Assembly: GCA_030248225.1 (NCBI GenBank)
Contig: JASANE010000473.1
Coordinates: 1-64,000, forward strand
Length of the DNA stretch: 64,000 bases
Direction of reading: 5' to 3'
Source of the DNA: Trileptium ribeirensis
Lineage: Eukaryota; Nematoda; Enoplea; Enoplida; Thoracostomopsidae
Part shown: in pieces, positions 31,787-43,079 of the stretch
Layout of the letters: each line of letters starts with the position of its first letter
How positions within the stretch are numbered: position 1 is the stretch's first letter
Made by a program: the position numbers and the translations under genes
The notes under the pieces: generated by a model
The model's input: the letters and a program-made list of their open reading frames with translations, nothing else
Databases searched by the model: none
Told to the model about the DNA's origin: nothing

Positions 31787-32470
31787 AGCATTCAATTTAG
31801 CACCAGACCGAGCCCGGGAGCTCTCCCGAGCTAACAAAAGTGACGCTGGCGATGTGAAAGCATCACGTCCACTGCTATACTTGCCCCCATATCTCACAAT
31901 TAAGCATTTTGCAACGTATTAGCGTTACGGACGCCGATAGCCATATAGAACCTGGTCAGCCATTTCTGGTTTCAAACACGGTCAAGCCAATCACCCTGCG
32001 TCCCACAGGGTCCAGCATTCAATCTAGCACCAGACCGAGCCCGGGAGCTCTCCCGGGCTAGCAAAAGTGACGCTCGCGATGTGAAAGCATCACATCCACT
32101 GCTATACTTGCCCGCCATCTCTCACAATTAAGTATTTTGCAACGTATTAGCGTTACGTACGCCGATAGCCATATAGAACCTGGTCAGCCATTTCTGGCTT
32201 AAAACACGGTCAAGCTAAGCACCCTGCGTCCCACAGGGTCAGCATTCAATCTAGCACCAGACCGAGCCCGGGAGCTCTGCCGGGCTAACAAAAGTGACGC
32301 TGGCGATGTGAAAGCATCACATCCACTGCTATACTTGCCCGCCATCTCTCACAATTAAGCATTTTTCAACGTATTACCGTTACGTACGCCGATAGCCATA
32401 TAGAACCTGGTCAGCCATTTCTGGCTTAAAACACGGTCAAGCTAAGCACCCTGCGTCCCATAGGGTCCAG
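31787..32470 (+). repeat. Three tandem copies of a 227-bp unit
   Basis: The units start with AGCATTCAAT at 31787, 32014 and 32241 and are about 95% alike. Each contains a palindrome around CCCGGGAGCTCTCCCGGG, a GATGTGAAAGCATCAC hairpin and CCCTGCGTCCCACAGGG. The high identity indicates recent amplification inside the otherwise repeat-poor G+C-rich block. No open frame runs through all copies. Confidence 0.9.
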
Positions 32471-34189
32471 ACATTTCTGGAGTATGCTGGCTTGGGGACG
32501 CGCCCAAGCCATCCAAAACGGTCACACTTTGATGCTCAGTCACTGGAGTTTCATTTGCAATCGGGTGCGTGTCTGTCCTCTCATAGTTAGGCCAAGAAAT
32601 ATCAAATTCACGCTAGTCCTTTCCTTCACAGCATCATGCTCTGCCCCAACTGGAAACCCTTTCAATATAGTTTAGCCTGGGTACCTCCATAGGCCATGCA
32701 AAAGTAGACAGAAAGAGGTAAACGGATTCCACCCGAGTGCAATTAGTCTTACTCTAGGTCATAATCTTGTTAAATATCTGCTATGCCCTGATGTTCGATC
32801 CATAAGACAATGGCCTTCGCCACGACATAGGACGCGCGGTAGCCGAACTATCCTGGTAGCGCCCCACAACACACAACAAGAAATCGTAGGGTCAGAAGGA
32901 TGGAAACGTGGTTTAGTAATTAGGTCACGCGATACATAGTCAGCCAAGAATCTGGCCCGATCTGGAATTTAACTAAATCGTTGCTCCTCGAGAGGCACGA
33001 TTATTTGTACTAGAATACCCTGGATAGGCACACGATTTCCTTAGGGATAGGATGGATAATTCATGGGAAATTTCCCAGCCACACAAAAATGATGAGTCAC
33101 GCATTGGGAAATTATTACGCCCTCTCCGAACCTATAGGACTGCTTCAGTAGTGAGGATAGGTAGCTCACGAGCTTAATTTCAGCTGTACGCGAGCTGCGC
33201 ACTGCACGCTCCGGTGGCAACTCGGATCGATAGAAACGATATGGTTGCACTTCGGATAATGTAATCTAGGTCACGCTTAACCTCCGAAAACTTCAGATAA
33301 ACAAACCTAGCTCCCGTTCACCGGACCATTACCCGAGAAGACGGAATAGGCAACCGTGTCCCAATCAGGCTGAAACAAAGAGAAAATTGGGACTCTAAGA
33401 ACCCGCAAACATGCCAAAACCCTGACTGGCCTCCTGGCCGACCAAGATAAAAGACGCAACGAAACGTCACGATCTAGGAAAAAATCTCAGTTCCGATAAC
33501 CCTTACCCCTAACTCTAAGGTAAAATGAGGAACAGGAAAAAGGGGAGGGACCGGCCTCTCACCCGAGCTTCGAAAGCTCTAAACTGTCGAACCTCTTCGT
33601 TCCGAGTAAAAGACCGCACCATGATACAGGTCCCTGTGAGTGTCGCAAGTCACCCTTCGCGTACCGTGGTGCAAAACTTCTATCCCACTTTCACACTTAA
33701 ACCCGAATCTAGGACCAGAAATATTTAATGCACTGTTTCGTTTAGTATATAGGCAATGGAAAAGATAGCGTGAGAGCGAAGGAACGTCCCACTCCCCCAT
33801 GAACGTCCCCTTGTTAGGAAAGAATCCAAAAAAGATGAGAAAACGGGGCGATCATTGTCGCCGCCATCCCGAGCGCCGGCTCAAGGGGAATGTTTAGGGT
33901 AAAGTTCCAGTGTTTGTCGTTCAAAGGATCAGCCTTCGCCTTGAGGCGCTAAACCAGGCGATCAACACGTCCCCGAGATACTGAAATATCTTCCAGGGTT
34001 TATTAAAGCGCCACGGGATCGAAATATATAATTGACAATGTTTGGTAATCGACGTCCGCAGTCAGCCAATCCCGACGTACCCGCAAAGATCGCCCGACCC
34101 GATAACCCAGAGGCATCTTACTTTACAACCGGTTACCTGTTGTGTTGTTGAGTGACTGATGTACGCCACTCTGTTTTGAACAATCATCT

Positions 34190-34275
34190 GCAGGACAGTC
34201 GAATGGTTAAGACGTATATACTTCGCGAAGTCTCAAACTTGGTGGTGTAGGATCGAAACTCAGTTACAGGAATAG
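34190..34275 (+). repeat. Possible tRNA-derived SINE head
   Basis: AGTCGAATGGTTAAGAC resembles a polymerase III A box in a Leu/Ser-type tRNA, and GGATCGAAACTC, about 45 bp on, resembles a B box (GGTTCGAATCC). The stems do not pair well, so this is not an intact tRNA gene. Confidence 0.25.
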
Positions 34276-34650
34276 CCAAACTCATGTTGGACTTTTTGGT
34301 CCTCATCGCCCGGTATCACCAAAAAAGGAGATCTTTTGATCCCCAGCGATCACTCCTTGCATTAGGATACCGACCGAAGAGGGCGGTAACGACACTTAAA
34401 ATTTTAATCCTGGTCAAATAACAAACTATCAAATTCCCCTACAATGTCGCATAATGTGGGGTAGTGGTCGAATTTCCTTTTGAAAACTCATAAGTCGGGG
34501 GCGTTATCCCGCCCGGTCAAAAATGGCCACACGATCTGAAAAAGGCCGAGAGCGGATATGAACACTCGGAGTCGTATTGAAGACTGCAAGGTGACCGAAT
34601 ATTTAAACCCTAAACTGAATACCAACCTCACGGAAACCGTAGCCCACACA

Positions 34651-34706
34651 ATCCAATGGTCATTTTGTATACACATCAATCCAATGGTCATTTTGTATAC
34701 ACATCA
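34651..34706 (+). repeat. Exact 28-bp tandem duplication
   Basis: ATCCAATGGTCATTTTGTAT plus ACACATCA occurs twice without a mismatch. This is a very recent slippage or replication event. Confidence 0.9.
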
Positions 34707-34999
34707 ATCCATATTCGAGTAGGTTCCACCGTCGGAGAAGGATCAGTAGGAACTTTTCCCACCCTGTACTACGTACTAAAATGACCCGGACGAGAATAAC
34801 GGTCACGCTTACTTTGGAACCCATAGGCCGGTGACGTGCTCCGACCGCTCAGAAATTGCAAAACGATCTGTTATCGAATACGGTCGTGAGCGATCTTGAA
34901 ACGCTGAACACCGTAGGGCGTTCGAAAGTTAAATATTCTTCGAGTAGGTACATGTATGTATGTACATATATATACGTATATATAGTTTTTATTATATGG

Positions 35000-36780
35000 A
35001 GCGAATTTGACCAAACCTTTAGTGTTCGAGTACACGCGTAAACTAAGGCCAGGCCAACCCCAAGCCGAACGCTGGACCTACTTATCGCCGAGGGCGACGT
35101 CATTATTTAATACAATACATGGACAAATATTCATAAAGAGAGTAAATGCGAATCTAATGGAAGCTACGGAAGGTGGAATGGTGCAGTCCTCGCTGTTTTG
35201 ATATCTGTATCGGTTTAGCCTGCTCGCAAGCAAATCTTACTCGGCAGTAGGAATGTGCCGCCAGTGCGCCGGATTGCATCGTCGCAGAGTCCGTAGCTTG
35301 CCATGTTTGTAGTGCATCCAGGGCACGCGCTAATTAAAGCAGGCTGTACATACATACGATTTGTCATACACTACAGGATACTAACCCTTATATTCACTGA
35401 TACGGTACTTGAAATAGACAGTACCCAACCGTGCCCCCGTATTAGCTACATAGCCATCCGGCAACCAGGATATTTACTGGGGAACTATAGCTCATACATT
35501 ACTGGGCGAGTATTAAAGGAAAGTTCAGTAGAGGACTCGTTAGGCAAATAAATGTTAGGGTCAAGGAATTTCATAATTTATGATCAAATATATACTGTAC
35601 CATACATCGATTTGTACATTTTTGTCATACATGATGTGTATGTCATTGTCGATGACCATTATCTTGGCATGCAATTTGTCCATCCCATACCGCTGCATTC
35701 AGAGCGATAACTGTTTCTTGTAAACCGTCTGGTAATTGTCACATGCTTTATAACTAGTAATGTAACCTGGTTTCATGTTTGACCTGTATATATTTCACAA
35801 TAAACCAAAGGAAAAATCACATTGGCGTCTAGTGTTCGTTTTCTGGCAACGGTTATATGTTCTAAGTGTTTTTGTCCGGTCCATTGACCAGTATCCCACG
35901 CCGAGGCCTACAGGCATCAAGCCTCGACGTGTGCCGTTTGTCTCCTATACTAACTTAAAAGAGAGAACAGGAAAAGAAGCGAGAGTACAGTCCACCAAAA
36001 TGATAAAAAACTTTAGCACGCTGGTATAACCGGATCACCGTTAGTCGTTATCAAATTTATTCACCCAAATTACATGAACATCTAAGAGCAACTTATCAAC
36101 GAATGGCAATAAAATTATCATATGGGATCAAGCATCCGACTTTAAACTTTCAGGGAATGGTCGGAGCTCTGTGGGGGCCACATTGGTCAAATCATTTGCT
36201 GAGCGAATTCAGGCCCTAAGCGGCCATGGTGGAGACAAATTTCAACTAGGTCAACATCGCCATCCAATATATATAAGTTATGGGAATACATACGCTCTGT
36301 CCAGAATTATGTATATAACGCTTACAGTATTTATTGACAATAAATCCACTAGAGAACCGCGGCTAAATATGTGTAAAATTGTCTTTGGAAATGTGTAAAT
36401 ATTTTACTGTTTTTTGTAGTGATACAACCTGAGACAAGACTGTCACTACGTCAGAAATCTAGTTTCAGCTTTGCGCATAAAATTTTCGTCCACGAATGTA
36501 CCAAATTCAGACGCATATTTTTAGAGGAAGTTTTGACATATAATGATTACAGAAATGTTATCATAGCACATGTTCAGGAATACACAGCAACTCTCGGTAC
36601 CAAATATAATTTTGGAAAAATTTTGTGCATTATGTTATCGTCAAAAAAATTTCAACATTGTGGCTAATTCAGCGGTCCGGACCGTCAAATTTTAAAGTGG
36701 GTCCGGACCGATTCTGGCCCACAGTGGTCCGTGCACATAACTAGTTTTCGGCCAACCAAATTAATTGCTAATGTATATAT
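35000..36780. other. AT-rich stretch with consecutive short + strand frames
   Basis: Open frames at 35303-35551, 35775-36029, 36171-36398 and 36419-36667 all lie on the + strand but show no domain that I recognise. The stretch ends with CAGCGGTCCGGACCG at 36669-36683, with GGTCCGGACC again just after. That resembles a hAT transposon terminus, so the frames may be remains of a transposon. No partner terminus was found. Confidence 0.3.
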
Positions 36781-38347
36781 ATTTAAGTAAATTGAAACGG
36801 CGATTCTTCTTCGTCTATTCAACACTGCCGAGCGGCGTCTAGGCGATACCGATCAAGTACACCAGATCGGTTCACTAGGCCAGACAGCTAAAGACTGTGT
36901 TAAGTCGTTGCACTAGTTAATGTTTCAGAGTGTTTAAAATTAACACCTTAATGAATGGATTAATGTGTTTTTCGCACAATAATGATAAATTTATGGTACA
37001 GCGGTGAACTCAACCTAAATCTCTTTACTGTGCGGAAAGTACAATAGCTTCTATGCAACTTAAAAGCAGTTACGCGGTTCTTTAACTTGCATTGCAATTT
37101 CACTGACCGACTGAATTATGTCCTTTACTAATGCATAATATTTTTGCATACAGTGTGAATTTTTACCATTCTCTGACACGATTTCTATTAATTTGCAATA
37201 GGTAAATGGCTTATATTCGAAACACATACTTACTTTCGTCCAGAACTGAAATATTTTGCACTTTGCAACAAAACTACTTCCTTGAACACCTGCCTACTTT
37301 TGTTTAGAGCTAAAGCCTCTGCTAAATGAGAAATCGGACCCAAGGCTCGGCTCAAACTAGAGTAGAGCCTGCGCTAATTTTTTCTGTTCCGAGCAGGGCC
37401 GAACCGGGCAAACCTGACCTCAGTCAAAAAACGGAGGATAACGAATTTCAAACTCAGCATAAACGCTAACCCATGTATTTTTGGAGTGTTAGCAATATAT
37501 ATACTTGCGATGATCGTTGCTAAAATGTAAAGAATTACGACATTTGATCATGCTCACTAGAAAAAGTGCCTAAGACTCAAACCCTCTTTCTACTATTTTG
37601 GTATGATATATAAATTTTTAGGGTCCGGAAGATTTGCAAATCGATTACAGCGCAAGCCGTCTCTCCACTGCTATGGTATTTGCTAGCCCCATGAAGATCT
37701 GCAAAGCGATTATTATACTAAATGTCCCTCTACTTATATTGGAAGACGCATAGTTGGTGTTAGCCCCGCGAATATTTAAAAAATTATTACCCTGCTAACC
37801 GTCCCTCCTCTATTAGTATATATAGTATTTTAGCCTTTGAAACATTTGCAAAACGATTAACACTGCTAATCGTCATTGCAATATATATCTGCATGGTACT
37901 TGTTAACCCTTTGAAGATTTTCAAAATTGCAAACCGTCTCTGCACTTCTAATATGGTATTTATTAGCTCCTTGAAGATTTTCAGATGGATTACACTACTA
38001 CCGTATCTCCACTGATTGGAACGGTAGTTATAGTAACCCCTAAAACATTTTCAAAACGATTATATATACACTACTAGCCGTCCCTTTTAGTATACATAAT
38101 TGGTACCTATAAGGTATTTATTCCCTCTGGAAGATTATTACGTTAACAGTTCCTCTACTATTTGTATGCTATTTCTTAGCCCCATTGAGCTTTGCAACCG
38201 ATTTCACTGCTAATGGTGCCTCCAGTATTGGTATAGTATATATTTGATAACCCTTGGAGATTTTCAAAACGATTACACTGCTTACCATCTCTACACTATA
38301 ATGGATACCTATTATTTGTTAGCCTTGCAAGATTTACAAAAAGATTA

Positions 38348-38515
38348 TGCGGCGTTTACGTTAAAAGTTGTCCGGCGTGTGGCCTACCATTAGCAATGTA
38401 TGCTATCAGGAAACAGTGTCCAACACACTATAGTGTAGCAGAGACCATGGTGGCGGATAGACAAAGGGTAGACAAAACTTCCACATGCTGGGCTAGTTAT
38501 AACGTAAACGCCGCA
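38348..38515. mobile_element. PIF/Harbinger-type MITE inserted in the minisatellite
   Basis: The termini TGCGGCGTTTACGTTA and TAACGTAAACGCCGCA are perfect inverses, with further imperfect pairing for about 20 bp. The element is flanked by TTA on both sides (38345-38347 and 38516-38518). Removing it restores the array monomer GATTACACTGCTGAC, so the borders are secure. A 3-bp TWA target duplication is the hallmark of PIF/Harbinger. At 168 bp it has no transposase. Confidence 0.8.
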
Positions 38516-38905
38516 TTACACTGCTGACTGTCCCTCGACTATTTTCAGTTCTGGGAATATTTTAAAACAGGGACGGCTGCTAGCCGTCCCTCTTCTATTG
38601 GTATGGTATTTTAGCCTATGGAAGATGTGCAAAACGATTAACGCTGCTAATCGTCACTGCATTATGTGTATGGTATCTGTCAACCCTTTGAAGATTTTCA
38701 AAACTGCTAAACAGCAAGCCGTGTCTGCACTGTTAGTATTCATTAGCCCCTCGAGAATTTTCAGAGTAATTACGCTGCCACCGTGTCGCCACTAGTTGGT
38801 ACGATTATATATAGCACTTAGCCCCTAAATTTTCAAAACGATTATATACACTGCTAGCCATCCCTTCCACTATTGGTAGTTGGGTATATATATACATATA
38901 TATAT

Positions 38906-39400
38906 ATTTCTTTTCCATTATCCCCCAACCCGCGTTCGCCCAAAAATGGTCAGAATCTGGAAATTTTGGTGTTTTTGTGATCCTCGAGATTTTCGCTGTT
39001 CATTTCAACCAGAGTCGAATTTTTAAAATTTTAAATTTCTTCGCATCTCCATTGGGAACCCAAAAAATTCTTAAAAATTGGATTTTTACGCACGATTAGA
39101 CGCGGCTTGACGAGTTGAGTCTAATCATGATATTTTTAACGGGATCCGATAACCGCATCCTAGGTTATGGCCAAAAACTATCGAAGGGTGAGAGGCTCAG
39201 CAATTGAACAGTTTTGGCAATACCTTAGGGTACTTTTATCGGATGGGTTAAAAATATCACCATTCGATTCAACTCGTGAAGCCACGTCCAATGGTGGATA
39301 AAAATCTAATTTTTAAGAAAAAATTTTGGATTCCCAAGGGGGATTCCTTTGGACCCGAAAAAATCATATATATATATATATATATATATGGAAAAGAACC
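38906..39400. mobile_element. Foldback DNA transposon, copy 3 (shorter relative)
   Basis: The left end reads TTTCTTTTCCATTATCCCCC and the right end, reverse-complemented, GGTTCTTTTCCATATATA, matching the foldback termini. Inner arms pair through ATTGGGAACCCAAAAAATTC and AAAAATTGGATTTTTA against 39286-39340, and TGATATTTTTAACGGGATCC against 39230-39258. A (TA)n run has grown inside the right end. It is inserted in the minisatellite array. Confidence 0.7.
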
Positions 39401-41203
39401 TATACGGTTTTAGCCTCTGGAAGATACTGCGCTGTTAACAGTACCTCTGCTATTTGTGTGGCATTTCATAGCCCCTTGGAAATTTTTAAAACGATTACAA
39501 AACCATCTCTATAATACTGTGGGTATTCATTTGCTAACCGTTGAATATTACGATTACACTGCAAGCTGTCTCTCCCCTACGGTATTTGTTAACCTCTGGA
39601 AGATTTTCAAAACGATTACACCGGTATTTGTTCCTCTACTGTTTGTTAGCTCCGGGAAGATTTTCAAAACGATTATGCTGCTACTATTATGCTTATCGCA
39701 CTAATTAGCACGGTAGTTGTAGTTAGCACCTAGATTTTCAAAATAATTATATACACGGCTACCCATCCTTTCCACTATTGCTACCTATATGGTATTTGTT
39801 AGCCTCTGGGAGATTATTACGCTGTTAACAATCCCTTCGGACTGTCTCAATTTACCGGCCCCATTGCACTAACTGTTCCGATTGTTAAACGTAGAAAGCC
39901 GTTCTCTAAAATGCGTTGAGAAACCACACATAAAACATATATAATTACTAGCGGCCCCAAAAATAATATAGGCAGATATATATATATTTTAACCCTTGGA
40001 CGATTTAACAACAACTCTAATGGGGAACCAATTGCAATAATGGCACAACTTGTCACAAAAACGATAGTTATTTGCAGCCATCATTTACCGTATAAGCACA
40101 TTCGTTCAAGCTCCATAGTATAGTTGTTCGAAGACATAATTTATGTATGCACGAGTCAATTATTGTTAGCAAGTGATTAGCATTCAGAGTTAAAAATAAA
40201 TGAACTAAATCTCGGTTTGCTTGTTTGTTGTAGTCTTTTCTTAGTTAATTACGCATCATAATGTATCCGATCCCTCAATGTCAAGCAGCTTATTAACTCT
40301 AAACACAGTGAATATATATATTGCATCATGGTAGTCCGTAATTAGGAAGTTAGCAAGCAAACTCGGTCAGTTATAATTATTAATATATCATGTTAAGCAA
40401 AATGTGTTTGACAAACTTTTACAATTTAACAATAAAACCAAGAAAACCCGTTATATCCCTTTTAGACACAGACACTAAACGAAGTTGACATGTCGAAAGC
40501 TCAGCCGAGCGTATCGATTTTACACTGAACAAGCTGCGTTCCGTCGAGTTAAGCGACGTCTAGTTCGTTTCTTCCAAAAACAATGCCGATAAATAGAGTA
40601 TATATATGTGCTGACAATAAAAGGAAACTGTGATACCCAAGCGTTACATGAGGGCTTTTCTGTCAGTACCACGTATTTCTAGTATTTCCTCGTAGGCTGG
40701 CCCATTATTTACTGCATAAGCATTACTCACGTACTTTTCTCATACTATGATGTAGTCGCTTTTCAGCCTACCCCCCCCCCTTGCAAGGAATGCAGATATT
40801 ACCCAGAGACCTTTGATGGTATTGGCTAGCCACCCCCCACCCAACGGCTTCTTGTGGTGTAGGAACTGTCGGGTTTCCAATAACCAATGAGATTTTAGAG
40901 CAGGGGAAGCGATCACGAATTACTCCCATTGCTGTTTTCATATGATTGGTTGATGGCGACCCGATTGTTGCTGCACAAGAGATCTTCACCAAATACCCCA
41001 ACGAACCTTAAGGGCACACCTGCATCACTGCGAAACCCGATCACATCCTCGGATAAGCACAAGTAACATTAGTATGACCGACTATCACATTCTTATATAG
41101 TAAGGCTGTTAATAAATAATGAAAACCTTAAGTATCACACTATCCACAAATGCTACAGCTGGTATTATGTCTCAGCCGTTTATTCTGAAAGCATTACTTA
41201 ATA

Positions 41204-41861
41204 CTGGGTGGCTGGCTGCCACCTGGAATTTTACAAATCTCCTGGAAAATCCTGGAATTTGAAACGCCGTAGTCTTAATCTTGAAACAAAATATGGCTAA
41301 TCCTGGAAAAAGCCGAAAAATCTCCTGAAATTTTGCACCGCTTAAAATTAAAACTTACTATTAATCAAAACGAGGCGGTGACTGAAATTTTTTGGAGCGG
41401 TGGGACTGTCTCGATTCCGTTTGCCTGTCTGCCTATCTGAGGCATCTCAGATCCTTATAACCAGTTGAGCTATCTTATTGTTCTTGGGTTAGTTTGATAG
41501 AAAGAAGGTTCTCATATCTTTAGATCATTTTTTATTTCGTTAGATTTGTCATCCAGCGCGGACTCATTAACTGAATTACCTGTGGAGACTGCGAGCAGTC
41601 CAAGTATACCGGAATTTTGAAAAAACACCAGTTTTGGCTCAACGCGGGCTGTCGAGGGACCGATCAGTGATACCTCAAAAATTTGATGAGGGTTATTTTT
41701 TCAACTGAACTTCTCCAGAGTGAGTTACCCTTAAAATTAACCGAGCGGAGCCCTTGGTCAACCTATTATATCTGAAACTTATTATTGTATCTCCTGGAAA
41801 ATCGTCCAAAATCTCCTGGAAAATCCTGGAATTTCGGGCTGCGAAATCCGCAGCCACCCTG
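41204..41861. mobile_element. hAT-like element with CTCCTGGAAAATCCTGG arms
   Basis: The left end CTGGGTGGCTGGCTGCC and the reverse complement of the right end CAGGGTGGCTGCGGATT agree at the termini. Both arms then carry ATCTCCTGGAAAATCCTGGA in inverted orientation. TTAATA flanks both sides (41198-41203 and 41862-41867). The CAGGGTGGCTG-type end suggests hAT, although the visible duplication is 6 rather than 8 bp. No transposase is seen in 658 bp. Confidence 0.7.
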
Positions 41862-42246
41862 TTAATAAAAACAAAACAGTCATAACCTGTCACATGGTCT
41901 CTTCAACAAATTCCAGGTTGTATTAATTTCTTCGGTTTTAAAACGTATCGTTATTTCTATTTGTGGCCACTCCGCTCATTTCAACAACCCGGTTAACATA
42001 AAAAAGTTTTCGAAAGCAGACGTTCTTATCAGTTTATGCGCATTTTGTTTAGTGTTTCACGGCTTCATCGTAGAATATGAAATAGATTCCAGACGAGAAT
42101 GAAAATCTATGTCATTCATCTATATATTATAGATGTTCTGAGAGTAGCTATATATATTAAGCGTCTCGGGCGGCGTTACCCAGTTACTGAGAAACTCAAT
42201 CGGCTATATTGTCACGCGAAAAAACAAAGTAAGAACACAAATCTGG

Positions 42247-42440
42247 ATGCGTAGCTATGTAATAAACAGACATTAACCGCCACAAGATACAACACAGAAA
42301 GGCTTGGTGGAAATCCATATGTACCCTCGGCGTGAAACCTAAAGCTATGCAATGTCCAAAAGTAGTAAACGGCACAATTAGAGGACTATATATATCTTCG
42401 CTACCAAATAGTATAACATGTTATCCTCCTTTTCTATAAA
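42247..42440 (+). repeat. Dispersed repeat family A, partial copy
   Basis: GTAGCTATGTAATAAA, CCGCCACAAGATACAACACAG, GGCACAATTAGAGGACTATAT and AACATGTTATCCTCCTTTTC follow the family A order seen at 8385-8690 and 49541-49750. The copy is truncated after the last motif. Confidence 0.55.
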
Positions 42441-43079
42441 GTTCTATATTTGGCATACTAAGAAGTATGCTTCGGGCAAGAATAAGAGCTATCGGTTATT
42501 CCCCAGTCCAAATTTTATTGATCGTTGTAGAACAAAATACTTGGGGTACGGGCAGCCGATAACCCAAAAAACCCTGCGGTGTAGCTCCAGCAGAGATGGA
42601 ACCGAGTCATTTCGGGTAACGTCTGTGGACTGGTCACGGTGTGTGGACCGGTCTGATTTGAAAGCTCTCTACTCTACACTACGCTCAGTATAGCAGAACA
42701 TCGCTTTTTGCCTTGATAATTATCTTCTCAGACACATTGGGATCTCAAATGCACGAAAAAACTCTGAGATAACGATTACTGTGGACTCCCAACAAAAGGT
42801 TGACAGAGCTGGGCGGCAGAAAGCTTGGTAGAAAGGTGGCGGATTGCTTTGTTGTTCGTTGCGCATCCCGGAGGCTGGATTGAAAGCCCTGACCAGCGGC
42901 GTGGGATCTCTTTACATCCGTTTCATATGCTAGTACTTCCACGTTGCTTGAAATTCGCATACAAGCGACTGCAAAAGATGACAAGACGCCTTTCAACATA
43001 CAGCCAAACACAATGCATCACATTTTATATACTGGGACACCTAGCTTTATCCTGCACTGTAGTCTAAGGATAAGGCGCT

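Larger units (their letters stand above)
25100..34900. other. G+C-richer block without recognisable genes
   Basis: From shortly after the FUOM poly(A) signal to about 34.9 kb, the sequence is visibly richer in G and C, has fewer A/T runs, and lacks families A and B, the foldback element and the MITEs seen on both sides. Open frames up to about 150 codons exist (for example 30498-30956, - strand) but read as chance. The block could be a large decayed retroelement, an old duplicated segment or a transferred piece, and nothing in it settles which. Confidence 0.5.
37600..39790 (+). repeat. Degenerate minisatellite array, 70-90-bp monomer
   Basis: Around twenty diverged monomers carry the pattern GTATTTGTTAGCCCCTTGAA, then GATTTTCAAAACGATTACAC, then TGCTAACCGTCTCTCCACTA. 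The array is interrupted by two mobile elements (38348-38515 and 38906-39400), after which the same monomers resume. It has no coding capacity. Confidence 0.8.
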
